This document shows positions 1 to 8,290 of a stretch of 64,000 nt of DNA, in pieces; position 1 is the stretch's first letter; each line of letters opens with the position of its first letter. The notes under the pieces were generated by a model, which saw only the letters and a list, made by a program, of their open reading frames with translations, was not told the DNA's origin and searched no databases. The DNA is from DASRLE01 sp964558455 (GTDB taxonomy: Bacteria > Verrucomicrobiota > Verrucomicrobiia > Limisphaerales > Palsa-1400), in contig CAZLEE010000001.1 in the NCBI GenBank assembly GCA_964558455.1, positions 1-64,000 of the forward strand, read 5' to 3'. The position numbers and the translations under genes were made by a program.

Positions 1-143
1 TCGCTCACCAAGCACTACCCATTGAGTAAGGTTGCGTCAATAGGATAGCCAGACCAATGGGATTTCTGGACGCGATTCCGGCGGAGGATTGATGGCGCGC
101 GGAAGCGGCCCTGGCCGGACTGCGGCGGGGGGAGAACGCGGAT

Positions 144-1424
144 ATGGAACATCAAATAATCCTTCCCGACGGCCAGATGCGATGGGTGCATGCCCGGGCC
201 TCGGCCATTCGCGACGCATCGGGGCAGGTGTATCGGCTGGCCGGGATAGTGGAGGACATCACGGCGCGGAAAAGCACGGAAGACCAACTGCGGCAGGCGC
301 AGAAGATGGAAGTGATAGGACAACTGGCCGGCGGGGTGGCGCACGATTTCAACAACCTGCTCACCATTATCGGGGGCAATGTGGAATTGCTTCTGGCGGA
401 CAGCGAACACCTGTCGGCCGAAGCGAAGGATTATCTCAACGACATCGCCAATGCGGCGCTGCGGGCGGAAACATTGACCCGGCAACTGCTATCGTTCAGC
501 CGGCGGGGCGCGATGCACATGCAGGTGCTGAATTTGAACGACCTGATTGCGGCATTCACGAAACTGCTCCGGCGGATGCTGGGTGAGAGCGTTGTGATCC
601 TGAACGAGTTTGGGAAGGATTTGCCGGCGATTGAGGCGGACCCGGGGATGATTGAACAAATATTGATGAACCTGGCGGTCAACGCCCGCGATGCGATGCC
701 GTCGGGCGGACAACTGGTGATCCGGACCGAGACGCGAACAGTCAACACGGCGGAGGCGCAATTGCGGCGGAGGGCGGGGGGTGTTTATGTGTGTTTGACA
801 GTGAGCGACGCGGGCGGGGGGATTTTGCCGGAGCACATGGCGCGGATCTTCGAGCCATTTTTCACCACCAAAAGGGCCGGCAAGGGGACGGGCCTTGGTT
901 TAACCACGGTATTCGGGATCGTGGAACAGCACAAGGGATGGGTGGAAGTTTCCAGCCAGGTCGGGAAGGGGACGGTCTTTCGCGTGTTTTTGCCGGCGAC
1001 AACGGGAAAGGTCGCAGACGCGAACGTGCCGGCGCAGGAAGAAACCGCGGGAGGCGGGGAAAAAATACTAGTGACAGAGGACGACGCGGCGTTGCGCGGG
1101 GTGGTGGCGGAAATTCTGCAAAAACGCGGGTATGCGGTTTTTGAGGCGGAATCCGGAGTCGAAGCGCAGCAGCGATGGCTGGGGCGGAGCGGTGAGATTG
1201 ATTTGCTGGTGGCCGACATGATTACGACGGGAGGAGTGACAGGCATGGAACTGGCGGAAAAGTTGCGTTTGGAAAACCCCGGGTTGAAAGTCATACTGAT
1301 AAGCGGTTACAGCGCGGAGTTGCCATCATCAGACGTGGCGATGAAGAAGAATATGATCGTTTTGAAGAAGCCATTCGCGCCTCAGGAACTGGCGGATACC
1401 GTGCGCCGGTGCCTGGACGGATGA
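144..1424 (+). CDS. Hybrid histidine kinase: PAS remnant, HisKA, HATPase, receiver
   Basis: Cytoplasmic two-component hybrid kinase. The N-terminus is the C-terminal half of a PAS fold (HQIILPDGQMRWVHARA, ending in VEDITARK), followed by a HisKA dimerisation domain with phospho-acceptor His67 in VAHDFNNLL, an NtrB-like ATPase domain (N box near residue 176, G boxes GKGTGLGL) and a C-terminal receiver from about residue 308 with acidic pocket EDD and phospho-accepting Asp358 in LLVADM. No DNA-binding output domain is present, so phosphate is probably relayed elsewhere. PAS-like codons continue upstream of ATG 144 in the same frame to base 93 and, across a TGA at 90-92, further to about base 57, so the PAS domain is cut by stops (see findings). 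The 426 codons given are intact. The start is therefore uncertain, the kinase assignment is not. Confidence 0.85.
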   Translation: MEHQIILPDGQMRWVHARASAIRDASGQVYRLAGIVEDITARKSTEDQLRQAQKMEVIGQLAGGVAHDFNNLLTIIGGNVELLLADSEHLSAEAKDYLNDIANAALRAETLTRQLLSFSRRGAMHMQVLNLNDLIAAFTKLLRRMLGESVVILNEFGKDLPAIEADPGMIEQILMNLAVNARDAMPSGGQLVIRTETRTVNTAEAQLRRRAGGVYVCLTVSDAGGGILPEHMARIFEPFFTTKRAGKGTGLGLTTVFGIVEQHKGWVEVSSQVGKGTVFRVFLPATTGKVADANVPAQEETAGGGEKILVTEDDAALRGVVAEILQKRGYAVFEAESGVEAQQRWLGRSGEIDLLVADMITTGGVTGMELAEKLRLENPGLKVILISGYSAELPSSDVAMKKNMIVLKKPFAPQELADTVRRCLDG

Positions 1425-1458
1425 CGGCAGAACCCCGGTTTCAACCACTGCGAATCCC

Positions 1459-2697
1459 ATGAAAGTCCTTATTGTTGATGATGCGCCGGTGAATCTGAAA
1501 CTGCTGCGGGCCATTCTGGAAACGGAAGGGGTCGAGGTGGCGGAGGCGGTGGACGGTTTGCAGGCGCTGGAGGTGTTGGAACGGGAGAAAGTGGACATCA
1601 TCATCTCCGACATTTTGATGCCGCAAATGGACGGTTACCGGCTGTGCCAGGAAGTGCGCAAAAGCGAACGCTGGCGGAGCGTCCCGTTTGTTTTCCATAC
1701 CGCCACCTACACTTCCAAGGACGATGAAAAATTGTGTTACAAATTGGGCGGGGACGCCTATTTGCGCAAGCCGGCGAGCCGATCCCAGATTCTGGAAGTG
1801 TTGGCGAAATGGGGCGGGGTGCCGGGGATACGTCCCGTCGGGCCGGCCGGGTCGGCCGACGAAGTGGACGTGATGAAGGAATACAACGCGCGGCTGGTGT
1901 CGAAATTGGAGGAAAAGAACCGGCAATTGGAGCAGGCGCGGGCGGCGTTGCAACAAGCCAACCAGGAATTGGAATGGCGCGTTGAACAGCGCACGGCGGA
2001 ATTGGGGGTGGCGAACGAAGAGCTGGAATCTTTTTGTTCCTCCGTGTCGCACGATTTGCGCGCACCCATCCGGCATATCGGCGGATATATCGACGTCCTG
2101 ATGCGCGATTGCGCCGGGAAGTTGAGCGAAGCGGATTTGGACCATTTGCGCGGAGCGCTCCGGGCGGCGGACTCCATGTCGCGGTTGATCGACGCATTGC
2201 TCGAATTGTCGAAGGTGACGCGGGCCGAAATCCGTCATCGGACGGTGAATCTGAGCGAAATGGCGGAGGAGATTGTGGCGGAATTGCGGACCGGCGAGCC
2301 GGCCCGGACCGTGCAGGTGACCGTCTGCCCGGACATCACGGTGGCGGGGGATCCGGTTTTGCTGCGGGTCATGATGTCCAACTTGCTGGGCAATGCCTGG
2401 AAGTTCACGCGCAAGCAGGCGGCGGCGCGGATCGAATTCGGGCGGACCAGGGAGGCAGGGGGAAACACGTATTTCGTGCGGGACAACGGGGCCGGATTTG
2501 ACATGGCCTACGTTGGGAAGCTGTTTCAGCCTTTTCAACGGCTGCACGGGGCCTTCGAGTTTGAGGGGACGGGGATTGGTCTGGCCACGGTGCGGCGCAT
2601 TGTGCAACGGCACAACGGGAGCATCCGGGGCGAGAGCCTGGGCCGGCAGGGCGCGACATTCTACTTTACGCTCGGCGGAGGCGCGTCGGAAAAATAA
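1459..2697 (+). CDS. Response regulator-histidine kinase fusion
   Basis: A 412-residue soluble signalling protein with the reversed order receiver then kinase. Residues 1-120 form a receiver (VLIVDDAP, phospho-Asp51 in IIISDILMPQMDG, Lys in YLRKPAS). A coiled coil of roughly residues 140-185 (EEKNRQLEQARAALQQANQE) leads to HisKA with His198 in SVSHDLRAP and a HATPase with NLLGNAWKFT and GTGIGLATVRRIV. This is the architecture of phytochrome-like or Hpt-free relay kinases, where the receiver controls the kinase. It lies 34 bp after the preceding hybrid kinase on the same strand, so the two could be co-transcribed and exchange phosphate; that is inference. The signal sensed cannot be told from the sequence. 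Confidence 0.9.
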   Translation: MKVLIVDDAPVNLKLLRAILETEGVEVAEAVDGLQALEVLEREKVDIIISDILMPQMDGYRLCQEVRKSERWRSVPFVFHTATYTSKDDEKLCYKLGGDAYLRKPASRSQILEVLAKWGGVPGIRPVGPAGSADEVDVMKEYNARLVSKLEEKNRQLEQARAALQQANQELEWRVEQRTAELGVANEELESFCSSVSHDLRAPIRHIGGYIDVLMRDCAGKLSEADLDHLRGALRAADSMSRLIDALLELSKVTRAEIRHRTVNLSEMAEEIVAELRTGEPARTVQVTVCPDITVAGDPVLLRVMMSNLLGNAWKFTRKQAAARIEFGRTREAGGNTYFVRDNGAGFDMAYVGKLFQPFQRLHGAFEFEGTGIGLATVRRIVQRHNGSIRGESLGRQGATFYFTLGGGASEK

Positions 2698-2862
2698 ACC
2701 GCAGTCAATTCAAGTTGACCAGGGCGCGTTAAATTTCTAACCTGCGCCATCGTTAATAATCCGATAACCGCCCTGTTTAAGCCGGATCCGCCGATACCTG
2801 TCACGATCAACGATCCGGCGGAAATCCGTGTCCAATACCGTCACTGGCAGGTTCGCGTTCTG

Positions 2863-4071
2863 GTGGCGACAATCACCGGCTACGCGATTTTTTATTTTGT
2901 GCGCGGCAACCTGCCCATGGCGATGCCGGCCATGATTAAATCGCTGGGCATGAGCAAGGCGCAGTTGGGGGCCATTCTGACCCTGAACGGGGTGCTATAC
3001 GGGGTGGCGAAGTTAGCCAACGGCGTGATCGGGGATCGTTCCAATGCCCGGGCCATGATGGTGGTGGGTTTGGTGGGTTCGGCGGTTTTGAACATTTTCT
3101 TCGGGTTGAGCGGGTCCGTGCTGGCGTTCGGCGCGTTTTGGATGATCAACGGGTGGTTTCAGGGGATGGGCTTTCCGCCCTGCGCGCGGTTGATGACGCA
3201 TTGGTTTTCGCCCAAGGAACTGGCGCGCAAGATGTCGATCTGGAACATATCCCACCAAATCGGGGCGGGGTCGATCGTGGTTTTGTGCGGTTACCTGGTG
3301 GAGCATTGGGGCTGGCGGGCGTGTTTTTTTGTTCCGGGCGTGCTGGCGCTGCTCGGAGCGTGGTTCCTTTGGCACAAGCTGCCGGACACGCCGCCCTCGG
3401 TGGGACTGCCCGAAGTGGAGGGAACGCACATGGTTTCGGAGGTTCAAACCGGCGCGCAACTCAACGCCTTCCTGATCCGGCGCGTGTTTCTCAACAAATA
3501 CGTCTGGCTGGTTGCTTTCTCGAATTTTTTTGTTTACACCATCCGCTACACCGTCTTCAATTGGGGGCCAACCATGCTCACGGAGTCGAAGCATGTCCGC
3601 ATCGTCGTGGCGGGCTGCATGCTGGCTGGTTTTGAGGGGTTCGGCGCGTTGGGCGGATTGGTTTCGGGCTGGATGACTGACCGGTATTTCGGCGGACGGG
3701 CGATGCGGACGGGGGTTCTTTTCATGGCGATGGCCGGGGTGTCGGTTTGTTTGTTGTGGCAAATGCCCGGCCGGAATGAATGGGTCTATCTGGCGTTGTT
3801 TTGTTGCGTCGGTTTTTTTATTTACGGCCCGCAATGTCTGGTGTCGATTGCGGCGGCCAATCTGGCCACGAAACGGGCGGCGGCGACGGCGGTTGGGTTG
3901 ACCAGCATTTTCGGGTATGGCAGCACGGTGTTGTCGGGCTGGGGAGTGGGCGCGTTGGTGGATCATTACGGATGGAACGCGGTTTTCGGTTGTTTGCTGG
4001 CTGTGGCCGGGGTCGGAGTGGTGGTGTTTGCCGCCTGCTGGCGGGCCAAGGCGGACGGCTACGATGATTAG
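2863..4071 (+). CDS. Organophosphate:phosphate antiporter (GlpT/UhpT-type MFS)
   Basis: Twelve-helix inner-membrane transporter of the OPA family of the major facilitator superfamily. Segments match GlpT closely: GYAIFYFVRGNLPMAMP, GDRSNAR after helix 2, NGWFQGMGFPPCARLMTHW, a central loop with DTPPSVGLP, and FIYGPQCLV late in the protein. The family exchanges sugar phosphates, glycerol-3-phosphate or phosphoglycerate for inorganic phosphate; the exact substrate is not determinable here. The first GTG is at 2863, but family-conserved residues (QYRHWQVRVL) lie in frame directly upstream, and the frame stays open back to 2719 without ATG, GTG or TTG. CTG 2773 or ATA 2764 would be needed for a full-length start, so the true 5' end is probably about 90 bp upstream or the sequence holds an error. 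Confidence 0.88.
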   Translation: MATITGYAIFYFVRGNLPMAMPAMIKSLGMSKAQLGAILTLNGVLYGVAKLANGVIGDRSNARAMMVVGLVGSAVLNIFFGLSGSVLAFGAFWMINGWFQGMGFPPCARLMTHWFSPKELARKMSIWNISHQIGAGSIVVLCGYLVEHWGWRACFFVPGVLALLGAWFLWHKLPDTPPSVGLPEVEGTHMVSEVQTGAQLNAFLIRRVFLNKYVWLVAFSNFFVYTIRYTVFNWGPTMLTESKHVRIVVAGCMLAGFEGFGALGGLVSGWMTDRYFGGRAMRTGVLFMAMAGVSVCLLWQMPGRNEWVYLALFCCVGFFIYGPQCLVSIAAANLATKRAAATAVGLTSIFGYGSTVLSGWGVGALVDHYGWNAVFGCLLAVAGVGVVVFAACWRAKADGYDD

Positions 4072-4089
4072 ATTTTCGGAAGGACCAAC

Positions 4090-4962
4090 ATGAAAATTGA
4101 CGCGGAAAAATTCCGGGTGCGGCCCGGCCAAAAAGTCCGGCTCAAACATTGGCCGACCCAGGTCAAACCCTTTTATACTTCGGACGACGATTACCGGGAG
4201 CGGTTGGGGCGGTATGTGAAGGAACTGCAGGATTTGCAGAGTTTGTTTTACGCTCACAACCGTTACGCGCTGCTGGTGGTGATCCAGGCGATGGACGCCG
4301 CAGGCAAGGATAGCATTATCAAGCACGTCATGTCCGGGGTCAATCCGCAGGGGTGCCAGGTGTCCGGTTTCAAGCGTCCGAGCACGGAGGAATTGGAGCA
4401 TGATTTTTTATGGCGGGCAACGTGCCGCCTGCCGGAGCGGGGGAACATCGGGATTTTTAACCGGTCCTATTACGAGGAGGTGCTGGTGGTGAGGGTTCAC
4501 CCGGAATTGTTGCAGCGGCAGGGATTGCCCGAGGAGTTGGTCGCGGACAAGGATGTCTGGAAGCAACGGTTCGCCTCCATCACCAACTTGGAGGAGCACC
4601 TTTACCGCAATGGCACGCGCATCATAAAATTTTTCCTTCACCTGTCCAAGGACGAGCAGCGCAAGCGGTTTCTGCGGCGGATCGACGAGCCGGAGAAGAA
4701 CTGGAAGTTTGAGATGGAGGACGTGAAGGAGCGGGGATATTGGAAGGAATACAAGAGCGCCTACGAGGAGTGCCTGGGAGCGACGAGCCTCGCGCACGCG
4801 CCGTGGTACGCGATCCCGGCGGATGACAAAAAAAACGCCCGCCTCATCGTTTCCCAGGCGATTGTCAACACCCTCCGGTCCCTCAAAATGAGTTCCCTTG
4901 AACCGGACCCGGGCCGCCAGCGTGAATTAAAGGCCCTGCGAAAAACGCTGGTCACGGAATGA
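4090..4962 (+). CDS. ppk2: PPK2-family polyphosphate kinase
   Basis: A 290-residue cytoplasmic enzyme of the polyphosphate kinase 2 family, which uses polyphosphate to phosphorylate nucleoside mono- or diphosphates (AMP/ADP to ATP in classes II/III, or GDP/ADP in class I). The Walker A segment QAMDAAGKDS is at residues 66-75, the Walker B/conserved PPK2 stretch GIFNRSYYEEV at 121-131, and the basic lid region RKRFLRRIDEPEKNWKF follows. Length is typical for a single-domain PPK2. A purine-rich ribosome site (GGAAGGA) precedes ATG 4090. The stop overlaps the next ORF by ATGA, so the two are translationally coupled. Substrate class is not resolved. Confidence 0.92.
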   Translation: MKIDAEKFRVRPGQKVRLKHWPTQVKPFYTSDDDYRERLGRYVKELQDLQSLFYAHNRYALLVVIQAMDAAGKDSIIKHVMSGVNPQGCQVSGFKRPSTEELEHDFLWRATCRLPERGNIGIFNRSYYEEVLVVRVHPELLQRQGLPEELVADKDVWKQRFASITNLEEHLYRNGTRIIKFFLHLSKDEQRKRFLRRIDEPEKNWKFEMEDVKERGYWKEYKSAYEECLGATSLAHAPWYAIPADDKKNARLIVSQAIVNTLRSLKMSSLEPDPGRQRELKALRKTLVTE

Positions 4963-5948
4963 CAGCCGCCGGTTCCACTTTCCCATGCCGGCCTTCCCTG
5001 GCTCCCGTTCTTTTGGCCGGCTTGCTCGGATTCGCTTTTATGTCATCCGCATACGGACAAAATCCGCCCCCCGATTCGTGGCGCGCGCCGCCGTCGGCGT
5101 CGCTGCAACAAACGCTGGACGCCGCCGTGCAGGGCGTCCTGGCTGAATTCGCGTTTCAAAAACTCCGGCCGGACGAACTGGCCGCGACGGTCATCGACCT
5201 GCGCGATCCGCAACATCCCGCCTGCGCCGGTTATCGCGGTGAGGCGCCGGTTTATCCGGCCAGCGTGGTCAAACTTTTCTACCTGGCCGCCGCCCATCGC
5301 TGGTTGGAGGACGGGAAGATCGCGGACACCCCCGAATTGCGCCGGGCCATGCGCGACATGATTGTTGACTCATTGAATGAGGCCACCGGATATATTGTTG
5401 ACCTCCTTACCGGCACCACCAGCGGACCGGAGTTGCCGCAAGGGGAAATTGAGCAATGGCGGGAAAAGCGCGATGCGGTCAACCGTTATTTCACGACACT
5501 GGGGTATGCCAATATCAACGTGAATAAAAAACCGTGGAGCGAAGGGCCTTACGGGCGCGAAACGCAGGCCATCCGGTTGTTTCAGCCAACGCGCAACCAG
5601 CTCACAACCGACGCCACGGCCCGGCTCATGGCAGAGATTGCGACGGGCCGGGCGGTGACGCCGGCGCGTTGCCGGGAAATGATGGAGTTGCTCCGGCGCG
5701 ACCCGTTCGACACCACGAAAAATGCCAATGACCAGGCCCGGGATTTCACCGGTCTGGCTGTTCCGCCGGGGACGAAGCTTTGGTCCAAGGCCGGTTGGAC
5801 GAGCGAGACGCGGCACGACTGCGCTTATCTCGAATTGCCGGATGGCCGCCGTCTGGTTCTGGTTGTTTTCACGGTCAACCACGCCGGGGAACGACAAATC
5901 ATCCCCGCTCTTGCCCGGACCATTATTGCGCGCCTGCCTAAAAACTAA
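4959..5948 (+). CDS. Exported serine beta-lactamase-like hydrolase
   Basis: A 329-residue secreted protein: residues 1-33 look like a signal peptide (hydrophobic LAPVLLAGLLGFAFMSSAYG) and the rest resembles the class A beta-lactamase/transpeptidase-like fold (beta-lactamase2 family). The nucleophile motif SVVK is at Ser102-Lys105, an SLN triad equivalent to SDN at 138-140, and KAG at 277-279 in place of KTG. A class A enzyme normally has Glu166 in an omega loop, which I cannot place with confidence, so activity could be on peptidoglycan or esters rather than on beta-lactams. It starts within the ppk2 stop codon (ATGA overlap) and is therefore co-expressed with a polyphosphate enzyme. I would not call it a resistance gene. 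Confidence 0.8.
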   Translation: MTAAGSTFPCRPSLAPVLLAGLLGFAFMSSAYGQNPPPDSWRAPPSASLQQTLDAAVQGVLAEFAFQKLRPDELAATVIDLRDPQHPACAGYRGEAPVYPASVVKLFYLAAAHRWLEDGKIADTPELRRAMRDMIVDSLNEATGYIVDLLTGTTSGPELPQGEIEQWREKRDAVNRYFTTLGYANINVNKKPWSEGPYGRETQAIRLFQPTRNQLTTDATARLMAEIATGRAVTPARCREMMELLRRDPFDTTKNANDQARDFTGLAVPPGTKLWSKAGWTSETRHDCAYLELPDGRRLVLVVFTVNHAGERQIIPALARTIIARLPKN

Positions 5949-5954
5949 GGGCCT

Positions 5955-6659
5955 TTATTTGGCCGGACGTCCGTAAACCTCAATCTCGGTGTACTCGTTG
6001 ATGTGGCTCTCGGTGCTGCCGCGCGAATAGAGCCGGACGTAGCGCGCCTTGGCTCCCTTGCCCTCTATCAGCTTGCCTTCGTTGGTCTCAAAATATTCGC
6101 GGTTGGTTCCCGCTCCCAATCCGTCGCCATTATCCTGGTCGTTGTTGAACAGGGTGCGGACGTTTTGGGTGAAAGCGGCGTCATCCGCGATCTGGGCCAC
6201 GACCCCGTGATAGACCTTGGGGGCGTCGTGCGCGTGCCAGACCACGATGGCGTAAATTTCCTGCGTGCCGCCCAGATCAACTTGCACCCATTGCACCCCT
6301 TTGCGGATCAGGACGACGCTTTGCTCGCTTGATTCCTTGTCGCCGTCGGTGATTTTGGCCAATTGATCCGGCAGCGTGTTGGTGGCGCTGCTGGTCACGG
6401 TTTTGCCGCGGGCGACGTTGGACACGCCGGGGGGCACCATCAAAGGCGGACGGGGTTTGCCGGAGGGCTTTTCCACATTCGGCGCCACAGGACCTTCGGA
6501 GGGCGTGCCCAGAAAAGCGGGCGCGGGCAGTTTGATTTGCAGCGGCACGAGATTCTCAGCGGCAGCGGAGAAAGCAAAGCCGGCGCAGGCGAGGCCGGCC
6601 AGAAAAGTCGTTGCCAGCGATTTGAATTTTCCTTGATTCAATACTCTTAAATTAGACAT
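5955..6659 (-). CDS. Secreted discoidin (F5/8 type C)-like protein
   Basis: About 234 residues. The preferred start is the Met at 6657-6659 (SNLRVLNQGKFKSL follows), giving a short basic n-region, a hydrophobic core LATTFLAGLACAGFAFSA and a signal-peptidase site near AAA-EN. After a Pro-rich linker the C-terminal 150 residues look like a galactose-binding/F5/8 type C jelly roll: VARGKTVTSSA, ITDGDKESS, WVQVDLGGTQEIYAIVVWH, and a closing ARYVRLYSRGS with EIEVYG. Such domains bind carbohydrates or cell surfaces; no catalytic domain is attached. It is convergent with the hydrolase gene with only 6 bp between stops. The longer reading frame to 6710 is less likely because it adds an aromatic-rich stretch ahead of the signal peptide. 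Confidence 0.75.
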   Translation of the reverse strand: MSNLRVLNQGKFKSLATTFLAGLACAGFAFSAAAENLVPLQIKLPAPAFLGTPSEGPVAPNVEKPSGKPRPPLMVPPGVSNVARGKTVTSSATNTLPDQLAKITDGDKESSEQSVVLIRKGVQWVQVDLGGTQEIYAIVVWHAHDAPKVYHGVVAQIADDAAFTQNVRTLFNNDQDNGDGLGAGTNREYFETNEGKLIEGKGAKARYVRLYSRGSTESHINEYTEIEVYGRPAK

Positions 6660-6769
6660 GCGCCTACAAATAGCCGGAATCGCGAAAGAGCGCACGAAAA
6701 AATTTTCCAACCCGCCGCCGCCGCGGAACGTGACCGCGCCGCCCGAAAACGGGGCGGGGCGCGGCCCGC

Positions 6770-8290
6770 TTATTTGTTGCCGCCGTCCTCCTTGAAGGGT
6801 TTCCCGTCGAGGGTTTCGCGGACGACCTGGGCCAGCCTGACCGGCGGGTAGGGCTTGGCCAGAAAATTGAAACCTTCGAGAAGGGCGATATCCTTGCCCG
6901 CCATGCCGGGGCTGTAACCGCTGGTGTAAACAACCTTGAGTTTGGGGTTGTCCTGCTGAAGACGTTCGGCGAGCTGGCGGCCTGACATGCCGCCGGGCAT
7001 CACCATGTCGGTCAACAATAATTTAATCTCCCCGCTGTGTTCCTTCCATATCTTGACCGCGGTCGGGCCGGAGTCGGCCTGATAGATGCGGTAACCGCAG
7101 AATTCGAGGATGCTGACCACCAGTTCGCGCAGGATCGGCTCGTCTTCGGCCACGAGGATGGTTTCGTGGCCGGCAGCCATGTTTTGGCGGGTGATGAACC
7201 GGGTGTTGCCCTGTTCCGCGGGCGCGGCCGGGCCTTTGCCCGCGTCGGGCAGGAAAATGGTGAAGGTGGAACCGGCGTTGATCTTGCTTTCGACGATGAT
7301 CCAGCCGTCATGCTGTTTGACGATGCCGTAAATGGTGGCCAGTCCGAGACCGGCGCCTTTGCCTACGTCCTTGGTGGTGAAAAAAGGTTCAAAAATGTGG
7401 CCGAGGGTTTCAGAATCCATGCCGCAGCCGGTGTCGGACACTGTCAAACAAACGAACTGGCCGGGACGGGCCTTGGGATTGAGGACCACCGCGACGGGTT
7501 CGAGGGTTTGGAGGGAGGTGCGGATGGTGAATTTCCCGCCGGAAGGCATGGCGTCGCGGGCGTTGAGGGCAAGGTTGAGCAGGACCTGCTCGATCATGCT
7601 GATGTCGAGATAGAGGGCGGGAAGGTTGGCGGCGGGGATGAATTGGAGGGTGATGCTTTCGCCAAGAAGTCCCTGCAACATGGGAATGACGTTGCCGATG
7701 ATTTCGTTCAGGTTGAGATGGCGGGGTTGCATGACCTGCTTGCGGCTGAACATGAGCAACTGCCGGATGAGTTTGCCGGCCCGCTGGGCGGCGGAAGAAA
7801 TCTGGTGGACCGATTTTTCGTTGGCGGGGAGCAGGACGTGGGATTGCAGGAGCAGATCGGCGTGGCCTTGGATGATGGTGAGAATGTTGTTGAAATCATG
7901 GGCGACGCCGGCGGCAAGCTGGCCCACCGCCTCCATTTTGACGGAATGACGCAGTTGGGCTTCGAGTTCCAGGCGTTCGGTTATATCGTTGACATAGCAA
8001 TGGATGGTGTTGGTGTCGGCGATGGGGATGAAGGACCAGGAAAGGGTGCGTTTGAGGTGGGAGGTTTGCAAGTTGGTCTTGCTCTCGCCGGTCAAAAGAC
8101 ATTGCAGAACGATGGTGCGCGAATCAGGCGGCAGAATGGCGGCAACGGAGTCGCAGCCCAGGTTGGCGGCCAGGCGGCGGGCGGCGGCGTTGTAATAGGC
8201 CATGGTGCCGTCGGCGGAGAATTCGAGGAGCGGATTGGGGCTGTTGCGGGTGAAGGCAGCCAGTCTTTGTGTTGGATCCTCGGTGTTCAT
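6770..8290 (-). CDS. PAS hybrid histidine kinase
   Basis: A 506-residue cytoplasmic hybrid kinase. Domains: PAS (residues about 17-105, ending YVNDITERLE), HisKA with His131 in GVAHDFNNILT, HATPase (NLALNARDAMPSGG, IFEPFFTTKDVGKGAGLGL) and a receiver from residue 378 with phospho-Asp428 in LLLTDMVMPGG and the Lys-Pro of FLAKPYPP. Start chosen at the ATG whose TGA overlap (ATGA, 8287-8290) couples it to the upstream kinase gene; a Met three codons earlier is also in frame. It is a close paralogue of the hybrid kinase at 144-1424 and of its neighbour at 8287-9780. No output domain is present. Confidence 0.9.
   Translation of the reverse strand: MNTEDPTQRLAAFTRNSPNPLLEFSADGTMAYYNAAARRLAANLGCDSVAAILPPDSRTIVLQCLLTGESKTNLQTSHLKRTLSWSFIPIADTNTIHCYVNDITERLELEAQLRHSVKMEAVGQLAAGVAHDFNNILTIIQGHADLLLQSHVLLPANEKSVHQISSAAQRAGKLIRQLLMFSRKQVMQPRHLNLNEIIGNVIPMLQGLLGESITLQFIPAANLPALYLDISMIEQVLLNLALNARDAMPSGGKFTIRTSLQTLEPVAVVLNPKARPGQFVCLTVSDTGCGMDSETLGHIFEPFFTTKDVGKGAGLGLATIYGIVKQHDGWIIVESKINAGSTFTIFLPDAGKGPAAPAEQGNTRFITRQNMAAGHETILVAEDEPILRELVVSILEFCGYRIYQADSGPTAVKIWKEHSGEIKLLLTDMVMPGGMSGRQLAERLQQDNPKLKVVYTSGYSPGMAGKDIALLEGFNFLAKPYPPVRLAQVVRETLDGKPFKEDGGNK

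Noticed and set aside
3013..4401. 462-residue minus-strand frame across the MFS and PPK2 genes
   Set aside because: Composition rich in His, Pro and Arg, spans two well supported genes.
4959..5948. Beta-lactam resistance gene
   Set aside because: SxxK and KAG are present but the omega-loop Glu cannot be placed, so hydrolysis of beta-lactams is not supported.
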